Positions 42,022 through 51,122 of a stretch of 64,000 nt of DNA are shown here, piece after piece (positions within the stretch are counted from its first letter, which is position 1; each line of letters starts with the position of its first letter). Source of the stretch: Halobacteriovorax sp. (lineage in GTDB: Bacteria > Bdellovibrionota > Bacteriovoracia > Bacteriovoracales > Bacteriovoracaceae); the NCBI GenBank assembly GCA_002720865.1, contig PBIO01000005.1:37011-101010 (forward strand). The letters are read 5' to 3'. The notes under the pieces are model-generated. The model was not told the origin of the DNA, made no database searches, and worked only from the letters and a program-made list of their open reading frames with translations. The translations under genes were made by a program, and so were the position numbers.

Positions 42022-43221
42022 ATGTCCATAGACTTTATTCATACCTCTGATTGGCATTTAGGCAAAAAGCTTTTTAAAGAGTCACGTCTACCGGAGCAAG
42101 AGGCATTCCTCTCTTGGTTATTAGTAAAGATAAAAAAATTACAGCCAAAAGCACTTTTGATAAGCGGGGATATCTTTGACACCCCTCACCCATCTTCCAA
42201 GGCACAGGCGCTTTATTATCAATTCCTTAAAGAAGTGGTTGATAACTCTAAAACTGAAATATTTATTATTAGTGGCAATCATGACAGTGGCAGGTTTCTT
42301 GAGGCTCCTATCCCTTTTCTTAAAGAAAGGGCCATTCATATTGTTGGCTCACTAGAGGTTCAAAAGAAAACTTATACCTTTCATCGCGACAAAGTCAGCT
42401 ACCATTTATTCCCTTACTTTAGAAGTCATGAGCTTTATAATTACGCAAGAGAATACTTTCCCGAACATCTTGAAGGACTTGATGCAAATTCAAGTGATAC
42501 AGGTCTTTTATTAGATAAATTAATCGAAAATATTTTTGATTTTAAAAAAGGTCAAAAAAATATCCTATTGGCCCACCATCTCTTTGGAAACGGAGAATTG
42601 TCCGGCTCTGAACTAGGTCTTTCCCTGTCTGGACTTGATACAATTCCCCTAAGCCTTATTAAGGAAAAGTTTGACTATGTCGCACTTGGACACCTCCATA
42701 ATCATCAATACTTATCTAAGTCTGATCCCGTCATCTGTTACAGTGGTAGTCCAATAGCCTTTAGGTTTAGCGAAAGAAAAAATAAAAAATTAAATCATGT
42801 AGAAGTTGATGAAGGTGTTCAAGTTAATGAAATTCCCATACCAGAATTCAGAAAACTCTTTGAGTTAAAGCTTAACGAAAAAAACTACAAAGAGAATATT
42901 CTGGAGCTTGTTAAAAATTTAACTAAAACAGACCACGAATCCTTTCTAGAAGTCCAAATAAGCTCAGACAAGCCGCTTAGAGGCGTTTCAGATGAGATAA
43001 GGGAGATGCTTAAGGACTCCCCGATTAAATTACTTTCGATGCAAACAAGACTCTTAAGTTCAGAGAATATTGACCGTAATACAAGAGTTAGGAAAGAATC
43101 AGGACCTGAAGAGCTTTTTGATGACTTCTACCTTCAAAAATATGAAGGTGAAAAAAAAGTACCTAAAGAATTAAAGAGTTTATTTTTAGAACTTTTAGAT
43201 GAAGCAAGGAGTGAAAATTGA
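42022..43221 (+). CDS. sbcD: Nuclease SbcCD subunit D
   Basis: A 399-residue Mre11-type nuclease. Metallophosphoesterase motifs: DFIHTSDWHLGKKLF at the N-terminus, LISGDIFDTPHPS near residue 46, IISGNHDSGRF near 80, LLAHHLFGNGELSG near 180 and VALGHLHNHQYL near 225. With SbcC it removes DNA ends blocked by protein or hairpins. It starts 2 bases after the ricT-like stop without an obvious ribosome site and ends in a 4-base overlap with sbcC, so the pair is coupled. Confidence 0.95.
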   Translation: MSIDFIHTSDWHLGKKLFKESRLPEQEAFLSWLLVKIKKLQPKALLISGDIFDTPHPSSKAQALYYQFLKEVVDNSKTEIFIISGNHDSGRFLEAPIPFLKERAIHIVGSLEVQKKTYTFHRDKVSYHLFPYFRSHELYNYAREYFPEHLEGLDANSSDTGLLLDKLIENIFDFKKGQKNILLAHHLFGNGELSGSELGLSLSGLDTIPLSLIKEKFDYVALGHLHNHQYLSKSDPVICYSGSPIAFRFSERKNKKLNHVEVDEGVQVNEIPIPEFRKLFELKLNEKNYKENILELVKNLTKTDHESFLEVQISSDKPLRGVSDEIREMLKDSPIKLLSMQTRLLSSENIDRNTRVRKESGPEELFDDFYLQKYEGEKKVPKELKSLFLELLDEARSEN

Positions 43222-46200
43222 GAATTCACTCCATCGAAATAGAAAACATCACATCTTTGAAAGGTAAGCATATAGTCGACCTTAGGGAAGGTCTTCAGGG
43301 TGAAGAACTGTTTGCAATAACAGGATCAACTGGTGCGGGGAAATCTTCACTTCTTTCTGCTATTAGTTTGGCCCTTTATGGGAAAACATATAAAGGCTCC
43401 CTTGCCTCTAATGATTTTGTTACTACGGGAACACCATATGCCTCCGTCACCCTAGATTTCACTCTTGCCGGTAAAAACTACCAGGCCAAGTGGAGCATAA
43501 AAGTCCTTAAAAAGAATGGGGAACCTATAAAAAACCCTAAACCTCAAAGGGAGCTCATCTGTGAAGGCATTTCCCTTGAACAGGTTTCGATTACTGATAT
43601 TCTAGGCTTAGACTTTGATCAATTTTGTAAGACCATAATATTGAACCAAGGTGAATTCGCAAAATTTTTACATTCGAGCTTTCGAGAAAGAAAAGACATT
43701 ATCGAAAAACTTTATCGAACTGGCGAACTCTCAGTCATATCTAAAAACCTAAAAGAAAAAGCTAAAAACGAAGAGGCAAATTTAAAACTCCTTAGTTTAA
43801 GCTTTGAAAAGGCACTACCCTATTCTGATGAAGAGATTGCGAAAATCACATCAGACTTGGAAGTTAAGTTATCCAACTTAGAAATACATGAGTCACTTAC
43901 TGAGCTGCTCGAACCTTCTTTTGAGGCGATTAAACTACTTCACTCTAAGCTTAAAGAGGAAAATGAATATCATAAGAAGGTATCAGAGTCCGAAGAGAAC
44001 CTTAAAAGCCTAATCGATATATGGAATCAATTAAAACAAAGTTTAAATACTAGTAATCTCTCTTATGAAAAAATTTCTAAAAGCAATAAAATTGAAATGC
44101 CTAAATTGCGAGAGGCCATTAGCATTAAGTCAAATTTAGAAAACTCCAAAAAAAGTTTAATTAACCTAAACGAAGAATCAAGCAAATCGAACACCAAACT
44201 TCTCGAAGTGAAAAATGAACTAAAAACCAGATTGGAGTCTAAAGAATTATTCAGCGAAAAGCTTGATAAAATAAAGAAACAATTTGCTCTCAAGGACCTA
44301 TTTCTAACCAAAACAAAAAATGAAATCTTTGTATTTAAAGAAGACATTATAAAATTAAAGTCAAATCTTGCCGAGCAGGATCGTTACTTAGGTCAAAAAG
44401 AAATTTTAGAAGATCAAATCAATACCGCCAAAAAGTCAGCGACCGAAAAAGCTGAGAAATTAAAAGGTTTTATAAAGGAACTTGAGTTTGAACCAAAAAA
44501 CCTAGAGGAGAAGCTCTTAGACTTAAGACGCTCACGAGAGGCCATGCTGAGCTTATGGTCTAAATTCGAAGGGCACTCTGATAAACTTTCAGATCATTTT
44601 AAGGAAGCGCATACTATAAAAAGCGAAAATTTAAGTATTAATAATGAGCTTAAACTTGATAAAAGTAATCTTCTGCTACTTCTAGAAAAAGAGAAAAATA
44701 ATAAGCTTACCCTGGCCATAAAAGAGTGCCATGAAGTAGCAAAAGAAAGTGGTCATTGTCCAGTTTGCTTAAGCGAAGACTTAACAAATCTGCAATCTCC
44801 TACTGCTCAGGAGAATATTGAATTAAATTCAATAGAGACAGCTAAGACAAAGGTTTCCGCCTCTGAGTTTAGAGTCCTACATAATAATGAAAGGATCAAG
44901 AAGCTTGAAGAGAAGATAAGTAATTTGCAAAACCAATTAGCAAAATCTAAAAAAGTAATATTCAAAGAATTTAAAACGGATCTAGACTGGAAAACCAGTG
45001 ATGAAGTATCACAAGGTCTAAAAATCCTTAAAGAAGTTTTCAACAATAGATTAAGCGAAGAGCTTTCTACTATTGAAAACTTAACAGAGCTTAAAAAGAA
45101 AATTGATCTTGTAACCAATGAATCTAAGAGAGCTGAGGAAAACCTTAGTCTACTAAAAGAAAATGAACACAAACTTACTAATTCTATTACTAAAATTCAG
45201 AGTCTGATAGACCTCTTTATCAATAATTGGAAAAACCTTATTCCAAAAGGCACCGAGGCCAAAGAAGTTATTAAAAATTTCGATAATGACATGGAAAAGT
45301 TCACGGAACAGATTCAGCTAGAGCAAAAGATCTCGTCCAACGAAGAGTCTATTGCCTCATTAAAAAAGCAAGAAATTGAGCTTCAAGAAAGACTTAGTCA
45401 GTTAAACTCTGAACTCAAAAAAACGCAGCAAGATATTTCGATTAATACAGAAAACCTCAAAGCTATCTGCGGGGACCATGACCCCATAGTTAGGCTTGAA
45501 AGCTTAGAAAGAGAAGAAAAGGCAGCTGGGCTTAAATACTCTGAGGCAAAAGATAACTTCAATAAAAACGAAAAGAAAAAAGCTAATGAAGAACAAAGCC
45601 TAAGAATCTTTAGAGAACAGATCCTAGAGCTACAAAATCTTCAAAAAACCTATGTCAAAAAATTAATAGAAAATTTCGAATTGCTCGCTAATTTTGAAGG
45701 CAAGATACCTGACACCTATCCTCTTTATACAGAATGCCATGATCTAATAAAAGAATCTCATAAATGGCCTGAATTGAGTTATGAGAAAAGTTTAAAGGGT
45801 CTACTTCCAATTCTAGAGGCAAGACTAGAGTCAACTTGGTGCTCCCTCATGGAAAAGATTAAGGAAGTATCTCTTGATCTAAAAACAAGTGTCCATACTA
45901 ATAAGAAAATGATTGAAGACTATAATGCCAAAGTTAAAGATCGAGCTGGACTTGAAAAAGAACTCAATGATGCTAAGAAATCTCTTCAGATAAAAAACAG
46001 ACTTCTTGAAGTTTTTGGTAAGGATGAATTCAGAAGCTATGCCCTAGGACTATTAGAAGAAGAATTGGTACTTGGGGCCAATCAAGAGTTAAATGAGCTA
46101 TGTGATGGTAGATATCAGCTTAAGCTTCTTCCTGGTAAAGGCTCACAAATGGAGTTTTTCGCTCTAGACCTTTGGAGAGAGTCTACGCTTAGGAAAATAA

Positions 46201-46493
46201 ATACTCTATCTGGTGGAGAGACCTTTCTAGTTTCCTTGGCCATGGCCTTGGCCCTAGCAGAACTTACAAGAGGTCAGAATGAAATCGACTCTTTCTTTAT
46301 CGACGAAGGGTTTGGTCATTTAGATAGTGATAGTATTGATGATGTTTTGGAAGTTTTAATGAATATTCAAAATCGTGGAAAACAAATTGGAATTATCTCC
46401 CACGTAAAATCACTAACCGACAGAATCCCTGTTAACTTAACTCTCCAAAAATCTAGCCTCGGAGAATCAACTACCGAATTCAGGTATAATTAA
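43218..46493 (+). CDS. sbcC: Nuclease SbcCD subunit C (SMC-like ATPase)
   Basis: A 1091-residue protein starting at TTG (overlap TTGA with sbcD; AAGGAG upstream). The N-terminal ATPase half has ITGSTGAGKSSLLSA near residue 32 and ILNQGEFAKFLHS near 140. A long coiled coil runs about 170-960, broken by the zinc hook GHCPVCLSED near 513. The C-terminal half has the signature TLSGGETFLVSLAMALAL near 995 and Walker B SFFIDEGFGHLD near 1025. It provides ATP-driven gating for SbcD. It ends in a 4-base palindromic overlap with the convergent 70-residue gene. Confidence 0.95.
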   Translation: MRIHSIEIENITSLKGKHIVDLREGLQGEELFAITGSTGAGKSSLLSAISLALYGKTYKGSLASNDFVTTGTPYASVTLDFTLAGKNYQAKWSIKVLKKNGEPIKNPKPQRELICEGISLEQVSITDILGLDFDQFCKTIILNQGEFAKFLHSSFRERKDIIEKLYRTGELSVISKNLKEKAKNEEANLKLLSLSFEKALPYSDEEIAKITSDLEVKLSNLEIHESLTELLEPSFEAIKLLHSKLKEENEYHKKVSESEENLKSLIDIWNQLKQSLNTSNLSYEKISKSNKIEMPKLREAISIKSNLENSKKSLINLNEESSKSNTKLLEVKNELKTRLESKELFSEKLDKIKKQFALKDLFLTKTKNEIFVFKEDIIKLKSNLAEQDRYLGQKEILEDQINTAKKSATEKAEKLKGFIKELEFEPKNLEEKLLDLRRSREAMLSLWSKFEGHSDKLSDHFKEAHTIKSENLSINNELKLDKSNLLLLLEKEKNNKLTLAIKECHEVAKESGHCPVCLSEDLTNLQSPTAQENIELNSIETAKTKVSASEFRVLHNNERIKKLEEKISNLQNQLAKSKKVIFKEFKTDLDWKTSDEVSQGLKILKEVFNNRLSEELSTIENLTELKKKIDLVTNESKRAEENLSLLKENEHKLTNSITKIQSLIDLFINNWKNLIPKGTEAKEVIKNFDNDMEKFTEQIQLEQKISSNEESIASLKKQEIELQERLSQLNSELKKTQQDISINTENLKAICGDHDPIVRLESLEREEKAAGLKYSEAKDNFNKNEKKKANEEQSLRIFREQILELQNLQKTYVKKLIENFELLANFEGKIPDTYPLYTECHDLIKESHKWPELSYEKSLKGLLPILEARLESTWCSLMEKIKEVSLDLKTSVHTNKKMIEDYNAKVKDRAGLEKELNDAKKSLQIKNRLLEVFGKDEFRSYALGLLEEELVLGANQELNELCDGRYQLKLLPGKGSQMEFFALDLWRESTLRKINTLSGGETFLVSLAMALALAELTRGQNEIDSFFIDEGFGHLDSDSIDDVLEVLMNIQNRGKQIGIISHVKSLTDRIPVNLTLQKSSLGESTTEFRYN

Positions 46494-46702
46494 GCTTTTT
46501 CTATTTTCGCTACTTTAAGCAAGAGCTCATTGATCTCACCTGATTCCATATCGTGGAGTGGATGATTCTTGGGTAAATCTTTTGGCTCTTTAGAAGAGCT
46601 CAGGGAAGCGATCCTGTTCTTGGCCACCATACGAAGCTTTCTAAGCTCTTTGGGTGTCCAAGTTTCAAGTTTATCAATACTTTTTGCTTTTATATCGGCC
46701 AT
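46490..46702 (-). CDS. Small protein of unknown function in the asnS operon
   Basis: A 70-residue protein rich in Lys and Leu, with no signal peptide, Cys or membrane helix. It reads as two predicted helices with a central SLSSSKEPKDLPKNHPLHDME stretch of charged and Pro residues, shown here in part. Its start shares one base with the asnS stop (TAATG), so it is translated by coupling and is likely real. I do not recognise a family. Confidence 0.65.
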   Translation of the reverse strand: MADIKAKSIDKLETWTPKELRKLRMVAKNRIASLSSSKEPKDLPKNHPLHDMESGEINELLLKVAKIEKA

Positions 46703-48120
46703 TAAAAATCCGCGCTTTTTGGTGTTCTAGGGAAGGCAATAACATCCCTAATATTTTTCATTCCGGTCACATACATAACAGCTCTTTCAAAACCTAAACC
46801 AAAACCAGCATGGGGAACAGAACCATATTTTCTTAAATCTAAATACCACCAAAGAACATCTTTATCCATTCCCATTTCTTCGATTCTAGACTCTAACTTT
46901 GAAAGTGAGTCCTCTCGCTGAGAACCACCAATAATTTCACCGACTCCTGGAACTAAAACATCCATGGCCCTAACTGTTTCCTTACCAGACTCTTCGTTTT
47001 CATTTTGTTTCATATAAAAAGCTTTGCAGCTCTTAGGGTAATCAGTAACGATTACTGGCACATTAAAATGCTTTTCAGCTAAATACCTTTCGTGTTCTGT
47101 CTGTAGTTCAACACCCCACTCAGGTTTATACTCAAATTTTTCATTACTAGCGGCTAGGATTTCTATTGCTTCCGTATAAGTTAACTTTTTAAACTCACTA
47201 TCCCTTACATGCTCTAAGACTTTTTGATGATCGCCATCTTCAATCTTTTGCCATTTTCGCCATTGCTTTAAAAAATCAAGTTCCGCTTTATTTTTTTCAA
47301 GAGCCTCACTGATAAGCCTCTTGATATAACGGCTGGCTAAATCTGCCACGTCTTCAAGATCAGCAAAAGCCACCTCGGGCTCTACCATCCAAAACTCTGC
47401 TAGGTGTCTGGCCGTATTAGAGTTTTCAGACCTAAAAGTTGGACCAAAAGTATAAACACCTCCAAGTCCCATTGCGTGACATTCTGCTTCAAGCTGACCT
47501 GATACTGCTAAGTGGGTATTAGTTCCAAAATAATCTTTTGAAAAATCGACTTCCCCTTTGTCATTACGAGGAGCTTTGTCGGGATGAAAAATAGAAACAC
47601 CAAACATCTCACCAGCACCTTCTGCATCGTGCCCTGTTATGATTGGTGAATTTAAATAATAATAACCTTGCTCATGAAAGAAATTATGAGTGGCCATGGC
47701 AAGGGTGTGTCTTATTCTAAAGATAGCTCCAAAAAGATTCGTTCTTACTCTTAAGTGAGCATTATCTCTTAAGAACTCCAGGGACGTTCCCTTCTTCTGA
47801 AGTGGATAGGTATTATCAGCTTCACCATAGATGGTTATATCTTTTCCTTGAAGCTCAATGGACTGCCCTTTACCACCGGATTCAACAACCTCACCGGTTA
47901 CACCAATAGCTGAACCAGTTAGGAGTGAGCTAATTGCTTCATATTCAGCAACATCATCATTAATGACCACTTGTAAATTATCCTGACAGGAACCATCGTT
48001 AAGCACAATAAAACAAAAGGTTTTATTTTTTCTAACGGACCTAACCCAACCAGCAGCCGTAACTGTGCTGCCAACTTTAGATTCTGAAAATATTTTTTTT
48101 ATGGTCATTCTTAAAGACAT
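46702..48120 (-). CDS. asnS: Asparaginyl-tRNA synthetase
   Basis: A 472-residue class II synthetase, near the 466 of E. coli. An N-terminal OB anticodon-binding domain (VTAAGWVRSVRKNKTFCFI) is followed by the catalytic core with motif 2 TFGPTFRSENSNTARHLAEF around residue 222 and motif 3 GFGLGFERAVMYVTG near 445. The LAVSGQLEAECHAMGLG segment is typical of AsnRS. It charges tRNA-Asn directly. It starts only 2 bases after the PfkB-kinase stop, so it is co-transcribed. Confidence 0.96.
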   Translation of the reverse strand: MSLRMTIKKIFSESKVGSTVTAAGWVRSVRKNKTFCFIVLNDGSCQDNLQVVINDDVAEYEAISSLLTGSAIGVTGEVVESGGKGQSIELQGKDITIYGEADNTYPLQKKGTSLEFLRDNAHLRVRTNLFGAIFRIRHTLAMATHNFFHEQGYYYLNSPIITGHDAEGAGEMFGVSIFHPDKAPRNDKGEVDFSKDYFGTNTHLAVSGQLEAECHAMGLGGVYTFGPTFRSENSNTARHLAEFWMVEPEVAFADLEDVADLASRYIKRLISEALEKNKAELDFLKQWRKWQKIEDGDHQKVLEHVRDSEFKKLTYTEAIEILAASNEKFEYKPEWGVELQTEHERYLAEKHFNVPVIVTDYPKSCKAFYMKQNENEESGKETVRAMDVLVPGVGEIIGGSQREDSLSKLESRIEEMGMDKDVLWWYLDLRKYGSVPHAGFGLGFERAVMYVTGMKNIRDVIAFPRTPKSADF

Positions 48121-48122
48121 AG

Positions 48123-49115
48123 TTAATCCAATACTACCGATTTAATAGTTTCTAATTTATCTCTTTTCAGTCTAGCGCCGAAATGAGTGACAAGCTCGCT
48201 TGCACAGGCACAGGCTAATTCTCCGGCTTTCTTAAAATCGTTATTATTAGTAAGGGCGTATAAAAATGAGCCCGCAAATAGATCCCCGGCTCCATTAGTA
48301 TCTATGGCCTTTACTTTTTTGGTCTCGATACGAATGGTTTTTTCTCCATCAAACAAAAGAGCTCCTTTTGAGCCTTCTGTAATGGCTATCGTCGAAGCCA
48401 CTTTCTTTAAATCTTCTAATGCTTCTTCAACAGTTTCTTTGGAGCTAAATTTTTTGGCTTCATCTTCATTGCAAAAAAGTAAATCAACCCCGTCACCCAT
48501 CATTTCCTTTATTCCATCACCAAAGAATTCTACCATCCCAGGGTCACTTAAAGTAATAGCCGTTTTAACACCGTTGGCTTTGGCGTGATTATAGGCTTCA
48601 ATTGCAGCAGCTTTCCCCGTTGGAGAAGTAACTAAATATCCCTCTATATAAAGCCATTCACTATCGGCTAACTCATCTTTAATAATTTCTAAGTTTGAAA
48701 AGTTCTGAGTAATTCCAAGAAAAGTGTTCATGGTTCTATCTGCATCCGGTGTAATAAAAACCATGCATTTACCAGTAATACCGCTTTCTCGTTCACCATG
48801 TAGGTTTGTCTGCACCCCAGATTCAACCAGGTCTGCAAAATAAAAGTCACCGGTTTCATCGCTAGCGACTTTACAAGAATAGAAACCTCGACCACCTAAA
48901 TGGCTTATAGCGATCATAGTATTTGCCGCAGAGCCTCCGCAGGACCTTTTATGCACAAGTCCCGAAGCCTTTTTTAAAAGTTCATGCTGGCGCTCTTCCT
49001 CAACCAGAGTCATAACACCTTTTTCAATCCCGTTTTGCTCTAAAAAGTCAGTTTCGACTTCAATTTCCATATCAACGAGTGCATTTCCTATTCCATATAC
49101 ATGATGTTTCTTCAT
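48123..49115 (-). CDS. PfkB-family carbohydrate/nucleoside kinase
   Basis: A 330-residue ribokinase-fold enzyme with ribosome site AAAAGGAAAAAG. The N-terminal substrate motif is GNALVDMEIE, the glycine signature CGGSAANTMIAISHLGG near residue 60, and the ATP/base motif DTNGAGDLFAGSFLYAL near 268 with the catalytic Asp. The overall pattern is closest to adenosine-kinase-like PfkB members common in proteobacteria. The substrate could be adenosine, ribose or another sugar. First gene of the operon with asnS. Confidence 0.88.
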   Translation of the reverse strand: MKKHHVYGIGNALVDMEIEVETDFLEQNGIEKGVMTLVEEERQHELLKKASGLVHKRSCGGSAANTMIAISHLGGRGFYSCKVASDETGDFYFADLVESGVQTNLHGERESGITGKCMVFITPDADRTMNTFLGITQNFSNLEIIKDELADSEWLYIEGYLVTSPTGKAAAIEAYNHAKANGVKTAITLSDPGMVEFFGDGIKEMMGDGVDLLFCNEDEAKKFSSKETVEEALEDLKKVASTIAITEGSKGALLFDGEKTIRIETKKVKAIDTNGAGDLFAGSFLYALTNNNDFKKAGELACACASELVTHFGARLKRDKLETIKSVVLD

Positions 49116-49179
49116 TCTTTTTCCTTTTACAGTTTGGCGTTAAAATTACCGCAAATACCCATTACTAACAATAGGTTAA

Positions 49180-49208
49180 TTGCTTTGAAAGGGAGTTCAC
49201 TTTACAAT
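49180..49208 (+). promoter_or_regulatory. Promoter of the histone-H1-like gene
   Basis: -35 TTGCTT at 49180-49185, 17-base spacer, -10 TACAAT at 49203-49208. The start codon is at 49237, leaving a short leader with AGGTAGGG as ribosome site. Confidence 0.65.
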
Positions 49209-49236
49209 AAAATAAGTTTTAACAAAAGGTAGGGCC

Positions 49237-49755
49237 ATGTCATTTCCAGATTTTTTAAATAAGAAGAAAAAAGATAAAAAAGGTAAGAACTTTGATCCTC
49301 AAACTGTCATTGTAAAGTGCCAAAAGGTCCTAGATCAGATCAAGGCTTTGAGCGAAGAGCGTTACACCAAGCTTTATAGGTCATTTAGAAATGAATTTGA
49401 TAACGCTACTAATATTCAAAAGAAAAAAATCCAAGGGTTTTACGCCCAGCTAGTCAATGAGCTCAAGTCTTTGCAAGGAAATGCCCAGGAAAGACTTTAC
49501 GCTACAGGTCAGGAGTTTATCAAAAAAGCTGAAAAGACTGTCAAAACTAATCCCGCTGCTAAGAAGGCCGTTAAGAAAGTTTCTAAAGTCGTAGATAAGG
49601 TCACCAAGGCCCCGGCCAAAAAGAAAGAAACCAAAAAGAAAGTGGCTAAGAAAACTAAGAAGAAAGAGACCAAAAAGAAAGTGGCTAAAAAAACGGCTAA
49701 GAAAGCCCCTGCGAAGTCAAAAAAGAAAGCAGCGAAGAAAAAGACCAAAAAATAG
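49237..49755 (+). CDS. Histone-H1-like Lys/Ala-rich protein
   Basis: A 172-residue protein. The first 100 residues are a soluble helical domain (VIVKCQKVLDQIKALSEERY), followed by a tail of about 70 residues made of AKK, TKKK and VAKK units with Pro, as in eukaryotic H1 tails and chlamydial/Bordetella Hc1-BpH1-type proteins. No signal peptide. It probably binds DNA or RNA non-specifically and may compact the nucleoid. The tail includes internally repeated segments (KKETKKKVAKKT twice). The reverse frame here is a shadow of the repeat. Confidence 0.75.
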   Translation: MSFPDFLNKKKKDKKGKNFDPQTVIVKCQKVLDQIKALSEERYTKLYRSFRNEFDNATNIQKKKIQGFYAQLVNELKSLQGNAQERLYATGQEFIKKAEKTVKTNPAAKKAVKKVSKVVDKVTKAPAKKKETKKKVAKKTKKKETKKKVAKKTAKKAPAKSKKKAAKKKTKK

Positions 49756-49808
49756 TGGGCAGTTTTTCGCTTTTTTAAGACTTATAAGGCTTTGAAAATT
49801 CGAAAATT

Positions 49809-49837
49809 TTTACTCAGATTTCACCTAAGCCTACCAT
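49809..49837 (+). promoter_or_regulatory. Promoter whose -10 abuts the PilZ-protein start
   Basis: -35 TTTACT at 49809-49814, 17-base spacer, -10 TACCAT at 49832-49837, then six bases to the ATG at 49844. No ribosome site is visible. Confidence 0.5.
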
Positions 49838-49843
49838 TGGCCC

Positions 49844-50536
49844 ATGGGAAATCAAGCACTGAGAACCAGCAGCGACTGGAATGAAATCATAGGCACTTTG
49901 GAAGAGATACAATCTGAAGGCTCACCTGTGGCCATATGGGAAACTGGTGGTGAAAAGACTGTGGAAAGGGCCGTGAGCTGGAGTTTAGATCTAGATAATG
50001 GTCAGATAGATTTTCATCAAAAAGGATCAAACTTTAATCATCTCAAAGATAAGAACACCACCGTCTATTTTAAAGGAAAAGAAAAAAGCATCCTCTTTAA
50101 ACAGGGCAATATTCTTCCCCTAGGTGATCATATTCTAATAGATATTCCAAACGAGGTTAACCTCTATGATAGGCGCGGTGAAGAGAGAATTCTCTTTGGC
50201 TGGGGCTCCCCTCATTTTGCAAGATTAACATTTACTAGAAACGGTAAAGATTACGATTTAATTCATAGTATATATGATATCTCCCCAAATGGTTTAGCTT
50301 TGAATTTAAGCCCTTCGGAAGTGCAGTTTTTTAAAAGCGGAGATATTATTCATATTCATAAAGTAGGCCAATCCAACCTTATGATCCCCTTAAAGGCAGA
50401 GATCTGCCATATTGGGCATATGGATTTTATTGAGGGCGGTATTCATTTTAAACGAATGAAAGTCGGGATTAGGTTTAAGAAAGATTTAAATCTTTTATGC
50501 TTTAGTGAGCTTTTCGACAGCGAAAAAAATAGCTAA
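49844..50536 (+). CDS. PilZ-domain protein
   Basis: A 230-residue soluble protein. The C-terminal half looks like a PilZ domain: RLTFTRNGKDYD then YDISPNGLALNLS near residue 145 (D/NxSxxG motif) and a final beta region GGIHFKRMKVGIRFKKDL. The N-terminal half is YcgR-like, with beta strands. PilZ proteins bind cyclic di-GMP. The RxxxR element is imperfect, so binding is not certain. A hairpin follows that could end this transcript. Candidate leaderless mRNA. Confidence 0.65.
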   Translation: MGNQALRTSSDWNEIIGTLEEIQSEGSPVAIWETGGEKTVERAVSWSLDLDNGQIDFHQKGSNFNHLKDKNTTVYFKGKEKSILFKQGNILPLGDHILIDIPNEVNLYDRRGEERILFGWGSPHFARLTFTRNGKDYDLIHSIYDISPNGLALNLSPSEVQFFKSGDIIHIHKVGQSNLMIPLKAEICHIGHMDFIEGGIHFKRMKVGIRFKKDLNLLCFSELFDSEKNS

Positions 50537-50539
50537 GAT

Positions 50540-50562
50540 ACTCCTTAAAAAAAGGAGTTTTT
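50540..50562 (+). terminator. Terminator-like hairpin that also holds the next gene's ribosome site
   Basis: ACTCCTT (50540-50546) pairs with AAGGAGT (50552-50558) around five A, then TTTTT. The AAGGAG in the 3' arm is the only Shine-Dalgarno for the ATG at 50563, five bases later. If read through, folding would mask translation of the lipoprotein gene. Confidence 0.6.
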
Positions 50563-51048
50563 ATGCGTTATCTTATTCTATGTTTATTCCTAATTTCTTG
50601 CGCTAATAAGCAACAAGTTCTTAATTCAAATTTTTCTAGTGTAAAAAATAATAAAACAGGAATCCTCTTAACTATTGATTTAAAAACCGATGGAAAGATA
50701 AAAAGAGGAAAATCATGTCAGCTCTATATAACTAAAGACTCTAAAAGATTTGCTATTCCACTAAAAGAAGGTGCTTTTAACTATGCTCTTCCCTTAGGGG
50801 CCGGAGAAGCTCGTTTTGAAGAACTTAACTGTGGGCCATTTTATTACTATAAGCTAACAGATAAAGGGGCTTATTTTACAATCACTCCTGGCGAAATAAC
50901 CTATCTAGGCACACTAGACTTTGAACTAGAAGAAAAGGGTGAGATGACTTGGGGACCCAATACTAAGTCCGCCAGGCTACTCGAGGGTCATTTAGGTGAA
51001 ATGGGCCTAACTAGTGAAGATGTTGTTATAAAGCCCCTTAACCTATAA
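50563..51048 (+). CDS. Lipoprotein of unknown function
   Basis: A 161-residue protein. The signal peptide has a lipobox LFLISC, with the lipidated Cys at about residue 13, followed by ANKQQV. The mature part is beta-rich with a short middle SCQLYITKDSKRF and NCGPFYYYKL, suggesting a small globular domain. No family is recognised. It sits 27 bases after the PilZ gene; whether it is co-transcribed depends on the hairpin between them. Confidence 0.65.
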   Translation: MRYLILCLFLISCANKQQVLNSNFSSVKNNKTGILLTIDLKTDGKIKRGKSCQLYITKDSKRFAIPLKEGAFNYALPLGAGEARFEELNCGPFYYYKLTDKGAYFTITPGEITYLGTLDFELEEKGEMTWGPNTKSARLLEGHLGEMGLTSEDVVIKPLNL

Positions 51049-51077
51049 CGCATAGCGCTTATAAACTTTGCAATCCT

Positions 51078-51121
51078 GGGGAGTTAAATTGACGGTATCC
51101 CCCGTCAGTTCTAAAACTCCC
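51078..51121 (+). promoter_or_regulatory. Nested hairpin and promoter-like boxes before the transglycosylase
   Basis: Outer stem GGGAGTT (51079-51085) with AACTCCC (51115-51121); inner stem TGACGG (51090-51095) with CCGTCA (51102-51107). The outer 3' arm is one base from the ATG at 51123. The same bases hold a promoter-like pair: TTGACG at 51089-51094, 17-base spacer, TAAAAC at 51112-51117. So it may be a leaderless promoter or a translation-blocking fold of an upstream transcript. Confidence 0.4.
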
Positions 51122-51122
51122 T

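Noticed and set aside
49509..49748. A hydrophobic Phe/Leu frame opposite the histone-like gene.
   Set aside because: It is the mirror of the poly-Lys repeat; AAG codons read in reverse give CTT.
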